Positions 24,618-33,489 of a stretch of 56,006 nucleotides of DNA are shown one piece after another. The notes under the pieces were generated by a model. It ran no database searches, was not told the DNA's origin, and worked only from the letters and a program-made list of their open reading frames with translations. Every line of letters begins with the position of its first letter. The first letter of the stretch is position 1. This DNA is from Clostridiaceae bacterium (lineage in GTDB: Bacteria; Bacillota; Clostridia; Oscillospirales; Acutalibacteraceae): positions 1-56,006 of the forward strand of contig CAJGBV010000014.1 in NCBI GenBank assembly GCA_904501755.1. Reading direction: 5' to 3'. The translations under genes and the position numbers were made by a program.

Positions 24618-24646
24618 TTGACATATTCCCGAAAGTATAATATTAT
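24618..24646 (+). promoter_or_regulatory. Promoter of the rnj operon
   Basis: TTGACA (24618-24623), 17 bases, TATTAT (24641-24646). The predicted transcript has a leader of about 77 bases before the RNase J ATG. Confidence 0.72.
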
Positions 24647-24729
24647 TAATATAATTATAGTTAAATTGGGATATTGTTGCCGAAAAGCATTTTGATTTAA
24701 TATAAAAAAACAAATTAGGAGGACACTAA

Positions 24730-26607
24730 ATGAGTCAAGAAAAAGCGGTGCAGGAAAAGAAGCACCGTAAGGCAGAAAACACAAAAACTGCCAAAAAGAA
24801 CAATATACAAAATAAAAAGAGCTCTGCTAAGAAAAGTAACAGTACCTCTAAAAAGCAAAGCAGTAAACCTGCAAGGCGTCCGGATTACAGAAAGAATAAT
24901 CCGAGAAAAACTCCCCCTGAAAGAAATGCAGCAAAAAGGGATAAGGCTAAAAAGCCCGTACGTATTATTCCTTTAGGCGGAATAGGGGAGATAGGTAAGA
25001 ACATCACTCTTTACGAATATGACGGCGATATGTTTATCGTTGACTGCGGAATGAGCTTTCCCGATGCAGATACACCCGGTGTTGATATTGTAATTCCCGA
25101 TTTTACCTATGTACTTGAGAATAAAGATAAAATCAAGGGTATGGTGCTGACTCACGGTCATGAGGACCATATCGGAGCTATACCGTATCTGCTTAAAAAT
25201 TTCAACGTTCCCATATACGCAACCAAGCTGACATTGGGTCTTGTTGATAATAAACTCAAGGAACACTCACTCAGCAGTTCGGCAAAGCTTTATGAGGCAA
25301 AGGCAGGGGATATAATTTCTCTTGGTAAGTTCTCGGTTGAACTTATTCATGTAAATCATTCCATACCCGATGCCGTTGCTCTTGCAATTTCAACTCCGTC
25401 AGGGGTAATCATTCAAACCGGTGACTTCAAAATTGATACCACACCTATTGATGATAATATGATAGATATTGCCAGATTTGCGGAGCTTGGTAAAGAGGGT
25501 GTGCTTGCGCTACTAATGGAATCTACCAACGCTGAGCGTCCCGGTTTTACCGCCAGTGAGAGAATTGTGGGTGAATCTTTCTCCAACCTTTTCAGAAAAG
25601 CAGGTAAAAACCGAATTGTTGTAGCTACCTTCTCATCCAATATACACCGTATTCAACAGATAATTTATGAGGCTGAAAAATGCGGCAGAAAGGTGGCTGT
25701 ATCGGGCAGAAGTATGGTAAATGTTGTTAATATAGCCGCACAGATGGGATATCTTAATTTGCCCGAAAATATTCTTGTTGATATAGAAACCATAAAACGC
25801 TATACTCCCGAGCAACTGGTTGTTGTAACTACAGGAAGTCAGGGAGAACCCCTTTCAGCACTTCACAGAATGGCTATGGGCGAACACCGTCAGCTTGAAC
25901 TTATGCCCGGGGATATGATTATTATTTCGGCAACCCCAATTCCCGGTAATGAGAAAACTGTGGGTAATGTAGTTAATGAGCTTATGCGTAAGGGTGCTAA
26001 CGTGGTGTACGAAAAAATGTATGATGTACATGTTTCCGGCCACGCCTGTCAGGAAGAATTAAAGCTTATGTTAGGCATTACAAAGCCTAAATACTTTATT
26101 CCTGTTCATGGTGAGCAAAAGCACCTTGTGCATAACGTAAATCTCGCTTTGGGTGTGGGAATTCCTAAAGAAAACACTGTAATTGCGGGCATTGGAAATG
26201 TAGTGGAGATAACCGATAGAGGCATAAAGGTAACAGACAGCGTTCCTGCCGGAAGAGTTCTGGTAGATGGACTGGGTGTTGGTGATGTAGGCAATGTTGT
26301 ATTAAAGGACAGAATTAATCTTTCCGATAACGGTATAATCATTGTTGCAGTAACCATTGATTCCGTTTCAGGTGAGGTTGTGTCAGGTCCCGAGGTTATA
26401 TCCAGAGGATTTGTGTATGTTAAGGAATCCGAGGAGCTTGTAACCGATATGTATGAGGTTGCCTGTGATATACTGGAGAGATGCTACATGTCGGGTGCTA
26501 AGGACTGGAATGCGGTGAAGGTAAGACTCAGAGATGGTATGTCAAGGTTCATCAGAGAACGCACCGGCAGAAGTCCTATGATTCTCCCCATTGTTATGGA
26601 AATGTAG
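24730..26607 (+). CDS. rnj: Ribonuclease J with a lysine-rich N-terminal tail
   Basis: RNase J is a metallo-beta-lactamase/beta-CASP ribonuclease for mRNA decay and rRNA processing, with endo- and 5'-3' exonuclease activity. Residues 76-550 carry the core: RIIPLGGIGEIGKNITLYEY, the zinc motif THGHEDHIGAIPYL near 141-154, TGDFKID, and the beta-CASP motifs SGHACQEELKLM and IPVHGEQKHL. The first 75 residues are an added low-complexity tail of Lys, Ser, Asn, Gln and Arg, absent from the roughly 555-residue Bacillus enzymes. I think the tail is real, because AGGAGG lies 7 bases before the ATG and no start with a ribosome site exists nearer the core. The tail could bind RNA or ribosomes. rplI follows after 30 bases. 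Confidence 0.94.
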   Translation: MSQEKAVQEKKHRKAENTKTAKKNNIQNKKSSAKKSNSTSKKQSSKPARRPDYRKNNPRKTPPERNAAKRDKAKKPVRIIPLGGIGEIGKNITLYEYDGDMFIVDCGMSFPDADTPGVDIVIPDFTYVLENKDKIKGMVLTHGHEDHIGAIPYLLKNFNVPIYATKLTLGLVDNKLKEHSLSSSAKLYEAKAGDIISLGKFSVELIHVNHSIPDAVALAISTPSGVIIQTGDFKIDTTPIDDNMIDIARFAELGKEGVLALLMESTNAERPGFTASERIVGESFSNLFRKAGKNRIVVATFSSNIHRIQQIIYEAEKCGRKVAVSGRSMVNVVNIAAQMGYLNLPENILVDIETIKRYTPEQLVVVTTGSQGEPLSALHRMAMGEHRQLELMPGDMIIISATPIPGNEKTVGNVVNELMRKGANVVYEKMYDVHVSGHACQEELKLMLGITKPKYFIPVHGEQKHLVHNVNLALGVGIPKENTVIAGIGNVVEITDRGIKVTDSVPAGRVLVDGLGVGDVGNVVLKDRINLSDNGIIIVAVTIDSVSGEVVSGPEVISRGFVYVKESEELVTDMYEVACDILERCYMSGAKDWNAVKVRLRDGMSRFIRERTGRSPMILPIVMEM

Positions 26608-26637
26608 ATAACTTTATATAAGAAAGGATGATATAAA

Positions 26638-27078
26638 ATGAAGGTTATTTTAACTGGTGATGTTAAAGGACAGGGTAAAAAGGGTGAGCTTGTAAATGTA
26701 TCCGACGGCTATGCCCGTAATTTCCTTTTTCCTAAAAATCTTGCTGTTGAGGCTAATACTGCTGCTATGAGTGAGCTTAAGAACCGCGAATCAGCGGCTG
26801 CCCATCACAAACAGGAAGAAATCGACGCCGCTAAGGCGCTGGCTAATAAGCTTGAGGGGCAAAAGGTTGTTATTCATGCTAAAGCAGGAAGTCAGGGTAA
26901 GCTTTTCGGTGCCGTTACTTCTAAGGAGATAGCAGCAGAAATATCAAAGGCTTATAATGTGAGCATTGATAAGAAAAAGCTTAATGTTGCAGATATTAAG
27001 AATTTTGGTGAATATACCGCCGAAATCCGTCTTTATGTTGGCATTAGTGCAAAAATTACCGTGGTTGTAGAGGAATAA
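26638..27078 (+). CDS. rplI: 50S ribosomal protein L9
   Basis: This is ribosomal protein L9, a two-domain protein joined by a long helix that helps keep the reading frame. The N-terminal domain MKVILTGDVKGQGKKGELV and the DGYARNFLFPKNLA motif (about residues 23-36) are diagnostic. The connecting helix runs about 42-75, and the C-terminal domain includes GKLFGAVTSKEIA near 87-99. The 146-residue length is normal. It has an AAAGGATG ribosome site and precedes dnaB by 4 bases, the usual rplI-dnaB order. The gdpP gene that often precedes rplI in Firmicutes is replaced here by RNase J. Confidence 0.97.
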   Translation: MKVILTGDVKGQGKKGELVNVSDGYARNFLFPKNLAVEANTAAMSELKNRESAAAHHKQEEIDAAKALANKLEGQKVVIHAKAGSQGKLFGAVTSKEIAAEISKAYNVSIDKKKLNVADIKNFGEYTAEIRLYVGISAKITVVVEE

Positions 27079-27082
27079 GGCT

Positions 27083-28456
27083 ATGGCTGAGGAAAGACAA
27101 ATTCTCGATATTGACGGTGCAGGGCTTCCTTATGATTTTGAGGCTGAACAGGGCGTTTTGGCTTCTATTCTTGTGGACCCTGACTGTATTAACGATGTTA
27201 TTACACATCTTAAGGAAGAGTGCTTTTATATCCCTAACCATAAGGTGATTTACCGCACTCTTCTTGATATGAATAATGATAATATAAGGGTTGATTTTAT
27301 CGTACTGCTTGACCGTCTGAAAAAAGAGGGCGTATACGATAAAGCGGGCGGTAAGGCTTATATTACCGACCTTATTCAGAGCGAAGCCTCCAGTGCTAAC
27401 GTAATGACCTATGTTAATATTGTTAAAGAGCGTTATTATGCCAGAGCTCTTATTGTGGCTTCCCGTCAGATTATTACCGATGCAACTGAAAATACTATGG
27501 ATGCGGGAATACTTCTTGAAAAAGCCGAACAACGTATCTATGAAATCAGACAGGGCAGAAGTATTCAGGGGCTTGAGCATATTAAATCGGTTATTCAGAA
27601 TGAAACTCTTGAGCGACTGATGAAGATGAATAACCCCGAAACAAGAGCAGATTATGTAGGAATTCCTACAGGTATCGGTGGACTGGATAAGATGATAACA
27701 GGACTTAACAAATCCGACCTTATTATTTTAGGTGCCCGTCCCGGTATGGGCAAAACCTCTTTTGCCCTTAACATTGTACGTAATGTTGCGGTTAATGCAA
27801 GAAAAAAGGTTGCGGTATTCTCTCTTGAAATGTCAAGGGACCAGCTTGCTCAGAGACTTCTTTCAAGCGAAGCTGCCATTAAGAGTGAAAAACTCAGAAC
27901 GGGTGAGCTTGAGCCTGATGAATGGACTAGACTGGGTGATGCTGCTGCTCATCTTCGTGAGGCTGAAATTTATCTTGATGAATCCTCTAATATTACCGTT
28001 CCCGAAATGAAAGCAAAGCTTAAGCGTATGGGAGACATTGGTCTTGTAGTGGTTGACTATTTAGGTCTTATGCACTCTGCGCGGCGTATTGATAATCGTG
28101 TTCAGGAAATTTCCGAAATCACCAGAGGTCTTAAAATTATGGCTAAGGAGCTTATGGTGCCTGTTATTGCCTGTGCTCAGCTTTCCCGTGGTACTGAATC
28201 AAAGGGACAGTCCCATAGACCGGGCCTTTCAGACCTTCGTGATTCAGGCTCTATTGAGCAGGACGCAGATATAGTTCTCTTCCTTTTCCGTGAAAAGTAT
28301 TACGATAATGAGAAAAAGGACGGGGAAGAAAAAGGCGACCCCAATAAAGCGGAGTGTATTGTTGCTAAAAACCGTCATGGTGAAATCGGTACTGTAGAGC
28401 TTCACTGGGACGGCAGATATACAAGATTTACTTCTCCTGCAGGATTTGATGAATAA
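27083..28456 (+). CDS. dnaB: Replicative DNA helicase
   Basis: This is the hexameric 5'-3' helicase of the replication fork. The N-terminal primase-interacting domain spans about residues 1-150, including LPYDFEAEQGVLASIL near 12-27. The RecA-like motor follows a linker and shows Walker A LGARPGMGKTS near 216-226, Walker B LVVVDYLGLM near 316-325, and CAQLSRGTESK. The sequence SDLRDSGSIEQDADIVLFLFR is typical of DnaB. The 457-residue length is normal with no intein. It overlaps the tilS start by one base. Confidence 0.97.
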   Translation: MAEERQILDIDGAGLPYDFEAEQGVLASILVDPDCINDVITHLKEECFYIPNHKVIYRTLLDMNNDNIRVDFIVLLDRLKKEGVYDKAGGKAYITDLIQSEASSANVMTYVNIVKERYYARALIVASRQIITDATENTMDAGILLEKAEQRIYEIRQGRSIQGLEHIKSVIQNETLERLMKMNNPETRADYVGIPTGIGGLDKMITGLNKSDLIILGARPGMGKTSFALNIVRNVAVNARKKVAVFSLEMSRDQLAQRLLSSEAAIKSEKLRTGELEPDEWTRLGDAAAHLREAEIYLDESSNITVPEMKAKLKRMGDIGLVVVDYLGLMHSARRIDNRVQEISEITRGLKIMAKELMVPVIACAQLSRGTESKGQSHRPGLSDLRDSGSIEQDADIVLFLFREKYYDNEKKDGEEKGDPNKAECIVAKNRHGEIGTVELHWDGRYTRFTSPAGFDE

Positions 28457-29748
28457 TGGATATTTTATCTGCTATAAGACTTTTCTTTAAAGAAGAAAAG
28501 GAAAAGAACATAGCCGTTGCACTTTCAGGTGGTGCCGATTCTATGGCACTGCTTATGGGGCTTTATATACTTAAGGATGAGCTTTCAATAGACCTTAGTG
28601 CAATGCATTTAAACCACTGTCTTCGAGGCGAGGAGTCAGACCGTGACGAAGCCTTTGTTAAAGAAATTTGCAGTCGCTATAAAATTCCGCTTTGTGTTGA
28701 GAGTGCCGATGTTGGTGCAGTAGCACAGCAAAATGGCATCAGTACCGAGCTTGCGGCAAGACAGATAAGATATGATTTCTTCGAAAGAAATGCAAAAGGA
28801 CTTGTTGCAACTGCACACAATGCAGATGATAATCTTGAAACGGTAATCTATCGTCTTACACGCGTTACGGGAATTAACGGGCTTTGCTCTATTCCCGAAA
28901 GAAGAGGTATATACATCCGTCCGTTGCTGTGTTGCACAAGAGAGGAAATTGAAGTCTTCTTAAAGGAAAATAATATTGAATATGTTACCGATTCCACTAA
29001 TCTTACCGACGAATACACAAGAAACCGTATCCGTCATAGTGTAATACCTGTTCTCAGAGAGTTAAACAGTTCGGTTGCAGAGTCCTTTTATCAGACGGCC
29101 AAAATGCTGAAAGAGGACAGGGATTATCTTGAAATGGTGGCAGAACAGGAATTTTCCTTAAGATTTGATGGCGAAAAGCTTTCAGTTAAGGACTTTGGTT
29201 TGCTTAGTAATGCTATCTCTTCCCGCGTTTCAGCATTGTTTCTTGAAAAGCTGGGTTTTGAGGTGAACAATTACTGCATAAAGGGTGTTACCGACCTGTG
29301 TGTAAAGGCAGAGGGCAGATTTCAAATAAAAGACGGCAGAATGCTTAGAGTATCAAAAGGCTTTTTAATGGCAGAGTCTGATGAAATTCCGACCTTTAAG
29401 ACGGAGATTGTCAAGCAAACTGTAAGTGAAATAAAAATTAACGGAAAAATTCATAATTTGTTCTTAAAAAATGCAATTGACTGTGATAAAATTGAAGGCA
29501 GTTTGATTGTGCGGACAAGAAACAGCGGTGACAGTATAGCGTTTTTGCACAGACGTGTTTCAAAACCGCTTAAAAAATGGATGAATGAAGAGGGGATAAA
29601 TACTTCCGATAGAGAGGTTTGGCCGGTTATTTCGGATGACAAAGGTGTTGTCTGGGTATACGGCGGAGGTGTTGATAAAAGGGTTTGTCCCGATGAAAAC
29701 ACTAAATTTATCTATCGTGTATTTTCTGAAAAAACAGGGGGAAAATAA
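28456..29748 (+). CDS. tilS: tRNA(Ile)-lysidine synthase
   Basis: TilS modifies C34 of tRNA-Ile(CAU) to lysidine, using ATP and lysine, so that it reads AUA codons. The PP-loop motif VALSGGADSMALL is near residues 21-33. Other family segments follow: HLNHCLRGEESDRDEAFV near 51-68, LVATAHNADDNLET near 114-127, and DSTNLTDEYTRNRIRH near 178-193. The extra C-terminal domains (about 210-425) fit the 430-residue long form. The ATG shares its A with the dnaB stop (TAATG). hpt follows after only 1 base, and a tilS-hpt-ftsH order is conserved in Firmicutes. Confidence 0.96.
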   Translation: MDILSAIRLFFKEEKEKNIAVALSGGADSMALLMGLYILKDELSIDLSAMHLNHCLRGEESDRDEAFVKEICSRYKIPLCVESADVGAVAQQNGISTELAARQIRYDFFERNAKGLVATAHNADDNLETVIYRLTRVTGINGLCSIPERRGIYIRPLLCCTREEIEVFLKENNIEYVTDSTNLTDEYTRNRIRHSVIPVLRELNSSVAESFYQTAKMLKEDRDYLEMVAEQEFSLRFDGEKLSVKDFGLLSNAISSRVSALFLEKLGFEVNNYCIKGVTDLCVKAEGRFQIKDGRMLRVSKGFLMAESDEIPTFKTEIVKQTVSEIKINGKIHNLFLKNAIDCDKIEGSLIVRTRNSGDSIAFLHRRVSKPLKKWMNEEGINTSDREVWPVISDDKGVVWVYGGGVDKRVCPDENTKFIYRVFSEKTGGK

Positions 29749-29749
29749 A

Positions 29750-30289
29750 ATGTCTATGCGTGACGATTTAAAGGAAATTCTTGTTGGTGAAGAAGAAATT
29801 AAAGAAATCTGCAAACGTCTGGGAAAACAGATAACTCAGGATTATAAGGATAAAAATCTTCTTCTTGTAGGTGTACTTCGCGGTTCTGTTGTATTTATTT
29901 CTGATCTTATGAAAGAAATAGATTTGTTCTGCGATATAGATTTCCTTTCAATTTCTACATACAGAGGAACTAAGAGTACAGGAGAGCTTAAATGGAAAAA
30001 GCATCTTGATACCGAGGTTAAGGATTATGATGTTCTTATTGTTGAGGATATTGTTGATTCGGGCTTTTCTCTGTCCTGTCTTACAAAAATACTGGCTGAC
30101 AGAGGAGCAAAAAGTGTTAAAACCTGTACTCTTCTTGATAAGCCTGAGGGAAGAACTGTTGAGTTTGAGGCAGACTATGTAGGTAAGGTCATTCCTGATG
30201 CTTTTGTTGTGGGCTATGGACTTGATTATAACGAAAAATACAGAAATTTACCTTTCGTGGCAATACTTGACCCGAAGGTATATAGCTGA
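29750..30289 (+). CDS. hpt: Hypoxanthine phosphoribosyltransferase
   Basis: Hpt salvages hypoxanthine and guanine with PRPP to give IMP and GMP. The 179-residue chain is of family size. The hydrophobic flap region LLLVGVLRGSVVFISDLMKEI lies near residues 36-56 and the PRPP-binding loop VLIVEDIVDSGFSL near 92-105. VVGYGLDYNEKYRNLP, near 153-168, closes the active site. I chose the ATG at 29750 because AGGGGGA lies 7 bases before it; a longer reading would overlap tilS by more than 100 bases. It sits between tilS and ftsH. Confidence 0.96.
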   Translation: MSMRDDLKEILVGEEEIKEICKRLGKQITQDYKDKNLLLVGVLRGSVVFISDLMKEIDLFCDIDFLSISTYRGTKSTGELKWKKHLDTEVKDYDVLIVEDIVDSGFSLSCLTKILADRGAKSVKTCTLLDKPEGRTVEFEADYVGKVIPDAFVVGYGLDYNEKYRNLPFVAILDPKVYS

Positions 30290-30318
30290 TTTAAAAAAAT
30301 AGAAAGGAAGTGCGTCTG

Positions 30319-32166
30319 TTGAATAAAAACATCAGAAATGTACTGCTTTATATAGGAATTCCCGTAATTCTTATTTTGGCAATCGCCAGTGTTTCTCTGC
30401 TTGGGCAGACAAAGGCGGATACAAGCTACTATGATATAATCACTCAGGTTCAAAAGGGTGAAATTTCAGAGTACACATTAAATCTTTATAACGGTGATTT
30501 GAGCTATGTTACCCGTGCTGACGGCAAAAAACACAGCTATACCGTTGCTTCTCCCAGCATTTTCTATGAGGATGTTAATGAAGCGGTAATGGAGTATAAT
30601 GCTAAGAACCCGAATGCTCCTATTAAAATGGACTATAAGCGTGGAGAGAGTATGGCTTGGCTTAGTCAGCTTATGCCAACACTTCTTCTCGTTGTTATAA
30701 TGTTTGTTATCGGATTTTTGTTTATGAAGAAAATGGGCTCTGCTATGGGTGCTGATAAATCTCTTCAGTTCGGCAAAGCAAAGCCTAAAAAAGAAACTAA
30801 CCGAAAAACAACCTTTGCCGACGTTGCTGGCGCTGATGAGGAAAAGGAAGAAATGGTGGAAATCGTTGACTTTCTTAAGGACCCCAAAAAGTTTGACGAG
30901 CTTGGCGCGAGAATACCAAAGGGTGTGCTTCTTGTTGGCCCTCCCGGTACAGGTAAAACTCTTCTTGCCCGTGCTGTTGCAGGTGAGGCAGGAGTGCCTT
31001 TCTTCAGCATTTCGGGCTCTGACTTTGTTGAAATGTTTGTTGGTGTCGGTGCATCCCGTGTAAGAGATTTGTTTGATGAAGCAAAGAAAAATGCACCGTC
31101 GATTATTTTTATTGATGAAATTGATGCTGTTGGACGTCAGAGAGGCGCAGGTCTTGGCGGCGGTCACGACGAAAGAGAACAGACTCTTAATCAGTTGCTT
31201 GTTGAAATGGACGGCTTTGGCGCTAATGAGGGTGTTATTGTTATGGCAGCAACCAACCGCCCCGATATACTTGATAAAGCACTTCTTCGTCCCGGTCGTT
31301 TTGACAGACAGATTACCGTTAACTATCCCGATGTAAAGGGCAGAGAGGAAATATTAAAGGTTCACTCCCGCGGAAAGCCTTTGGGTCCCGATGTTAACCT
31401 TAAAACTATTGCCGCTTCTACTGCAGGCTTTACAGGCGCAGACCTTGAAAATCTTCTTAACGAAGCTGCTCTTCTTGCGGTTCGCAGAGGCAAAAAGGCT
31501 ATAACTCAGCCCGAGATTGAAGAAGCTACAATTAAGGTTGTTATGGGTACCGAAAAGAAATCCCACGTAATTAAAGATAAGGATAAGATGATTACCTCTT
31601 ATCATGAGGCAGGTCACGCAATTGTATCTTATTTCTTGCCCACTCAGGACCCTGTTCATCAGATTTCTATTATCCCAAGAGGTATGGCTGCAGGTTATAC
31701 AATGTATATTCCTACCGAGGAAAAAGGACATATTTCTAAAAATACTATGCTTGAGCAGATTTGCTCACTCCTTGGCGGAAGAGCTGCTGAACAGCTTACA
31801 CAGGATGATATTTGTACAGGCGCATCTAATGATATTCAGCGTGCTACAGAGTTAGCAAGAAAAATGATAACCAAGTATGGAATGAGTGAAAAACTTGGAC
31901 TTATTACCTTTGGCACAGATAATGATGCGGTATTCCTTGGCAGAGATTTTTCCTCTAATCCCAATTATTCAGAGAAGATAGCTGCACAGATTGATGAAGA
32001 AATCAACAGTATTGTTATGACACAGTATGATAAGGCTATAACTATTCTTAAGGAAAATATGCCTAAGCTTCACGAGGTTGCACAGGTGCTGTTTACTGAA
32101 GAGAAAATCGACGGTCAGCGTTTTACTGCAATAATGGAAGACAACAAAGAACAAATAGAAGAATAA
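30319..32166 (+). CDS. ftsH: ATP-dependent zinc metalloprotease FtsH
   Basis: FtsH is a membrane-anchored hexameric AAA+ protease that removes damaged membrane proteins and regulators. Two membrane segments (about 5-25 and 118-137) flank a small outside domain. The AAA module has Walker A GPPGTGKT near 207-214, Walker B IIFIDEIDAVG and the second region of homology AATNRPDILDKALLRPGRFDR. The peptidase site is SYHEAGHAIVSY with the HExxH zinc motif near 430. The 615-residue length is normal. I chose TTG 30319 because AAAGGAAG lies 8 bases upstream; the GTG at 30310 overlaps that site. Confidence 0.95.
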   Translation: MNKNIRNVLLYIGIPVILILAIASVSLLGQTKADTSYYDIITQVQKGEISEYTLNLYNGDLSYVTRADGKKHSYTVASPSIFYEDVNEAVMEYNAKNPNAPIKMDYKRGESMAWLSQLMPTLLLVVIMFVIGFLFMKKMGSAMGADKSLQFGKAKPKKETNRKTTFADVAGADEEKEEMVEIVDFLKDPKKFDELGARIPKGVLLVGPPGTGKTLLARAVAGEAGVPFFSISGSDFVEMFVGVGASRVRDLFDEAKKNAPSIIFIDEIDAVGRQRGAGLGGGHDEREQTLNQLLVEMDGFGANEGVIVMAATNRPDILDKALLRPGRFDRQITVNYPDVKGREEILKVHSRGKPLGPDVNLKTIAASTAGFTGADLENLLNEAALLAVRRGKKAITQPEIEEATIKVVMGTEKKSHVIKDKDKMITSYHEAGHAIVSYFLPTQDPVHQISIIPRGMAAGYTMYIPTEEKGHISKNTMLEQICSLLGGRAAEQLTQDDICTGASNDIQRATELARKMITKYGMSEKLGLITFGTDNDAVFLGRDFSSNPNYSEKIAAQIDEEINSIVMTQYDKAITILKENMPKLHEVAQVLFTEEKIDGQRFTAIMEDNKEQIEE

Positions 32167-32170
32167 AGTT

Positions 32171-32200
32171 AAGAGGATGCCTCATTTGAGGCATCCTCTT
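32171..32200. terminator. Bidirectional terminator between ftsH and the decarboxylase gene
   Basis: AAGAGGATGCCTC and GAGGCATCCTCTT form a perfect 13-bp stem around ATTT, followed by TTTTAAT on the plus strand. The last codons of the minus-strand gene lie inside the stem. Confidence 0.88.
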
Positions 32201-33489
32201 TTAATAACTGTACATTTATTTATACCGTAGTATTTAAAACATTTGGTTATATTATTATCTATTTTTTCACCGCAGACAGCAATGGGAACGGCAGGGGGAC
32301 AACCTACGCTAAGTCCTGCAAGAATTCTGCCCTCTGCTTTTTCAATCGGTATTTCCTCATAGTCGCACATAACTGCATCCCGTATGGAAAGTATCCGTTC
32401 CGGCTTTGAAAGGCGGGGTGGGAAAACGGGTAGAGGCTCTTTTTGAGGTATGTTCAGCAGTGCGTTTTTAAGAAAATCAAGGTCGGTGTTAATGGACAAC
32501 ATAAACACAGCAAAATCAGGGTCAGAGAATTCACATTCAATTTTATTTTCTCTTAAAATTTTTGCAAATTCATAACCTGTGTATCCATAAGCCTTGGCGC
32601 AAATCGTTAACTTCATTGGTTCGTCACCATATAGGCTATAGCCTGCGCCTCGAAGAGTTTTTTTGAAATTTTCGACTTTAAGAATAAAAGCCTCAAGATT
32701 TGTTTTGAAATCTTCACAAATAAATCTGTTTATAAGGTCAAGGGATTGCAAAATAAGATAAGATGGACTTGTCGAACCGAAAACAGATAAAGCGTTTTTC
32801 GCACCTTTTGCAATATCCTCATCCTTGATATGCAGATAGGCTCCTCCTGTCAGACAGGGCAAAGTTTTATGTGCTGAATCACAACACATATCCGCGCCCA
32901 AATCTATGGGATGCATAGAGCTCTCTAAAAATTTTAAATACGCTCCGTGGGCATTATCTACAAGAAACAAAATATTATAATTTTTGCATACTTCACTTAT
33001 TGCTTTTATATCTGAAATGTTGCCAAGATAATCGGGACTTGTAATATAAACGGCATCAGGCTTTTCCTCTTTTATTGCTTGTTCAAGGCTGTTTTTGTCT
33101 ATATTACAGGAAAGATATGAGGAATTTCCGTATATCCAACTTACCTCAAGGTCTAATAGAGAACAGGCGGTAATAAAGGTTTTATGAGCATTTCTGCCCG
33201 CTAAAACTTTTTTAACTCCTTTTTGACTTGCGAGAAAAAGCATTGCTCGGATACACTGAGAAGAACCTTCAGTACTGTAAAAGGTAGGACATCCAAAAAG
33301 GGAGGAAGCGTTTTCTTCACTTTCTTTAATTATGCCTTGCGCCTCATAAAGACTGTCGGCGCCATTTATTTCGGTTATATCGTACTCTTCGCATCCGAGA
33401 AGAGAAACACCTTTATGTCCGGGCATATGAAGTCGCTTTGTACCGCTGCTTTTGTATTTGTTTACAAAATCAAAAATAGGTGTATTCAT
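32182..33489 (-). CDS. Orn/Lys/Arg decarboxylase-fold PLP protein
   Basis: This is a 435-residue PLP enzyme of the aspartate-aminotransferase fold, in the Orn/Lys/Arg decarboxylase major-domain family (YaaO-like). Diagnostic segments are RLHMPGHKG near residues 19-27, EINGADSLYEAQGII near 40-54, TEGSSQCIRAMLFL near 74-87, LVDNAHGAYLKF near 176-187, and the PLP lysine in CDSAHKTLPCLTGGAYLH near 203-220. A short C-terminal decarboxylase domain follows. Substrate could be arginine, lysine or ornithine for polyamine synthesis; the sequence alone does not decide. The ATG is next to the end of the SCIFF maturase, so it may be co-transcribed with it. Confidence 0.85.
   Translation of the reverse strand: MNTPIFDFVNKYKSSGTKRLHMPGHKGVSLLGCEEYDITEINGADSLYEAQGIIKESEENASSLFGCPTFYSTEGSSQCIRAMLFLASQKGVKKVLAGRNAHKTFITACSLLDLEVSWIYGNSSYLSCNIDKNSLEQAIKEEKPDAVYITSPDYLGNISDIKAISEVCKNYNILFLVDNAHGAYLKFLESSMHPIDLGADMCCDSAHKTLPCLTGGAYLHIKDEDIAKGAKNALSVFGSTSPSYLILQSLDLINRFICEDFKTNLEAFILKVENFKKTLRGAGYSLYGDEPMKLTICAKAYGYTGYEFAKILRENKIECEFSDPDFAVFMLSINTDLDFLKNALLNIPQKEPLPVFPPRLSKPERILSIRDAVMCDYEEIPIEKAEGRILAGLSVGCPPAVPIAVCGEKIDNNITKCFKYYGINKCTVIKRGCLK

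Noticed and set aside
24618..24640. TATAAT at 24636 as the -10 box of the rnj promoter
   Set aside because: It would leave only 12 bases after TTGACA; TATTAT at 24641 gives 17.
30310..30318. GTG 30310 as the ftsH start
   Set aside because: It lies inside the ribosome site AAAGGAAG; TTG 30319 has correct spacing.
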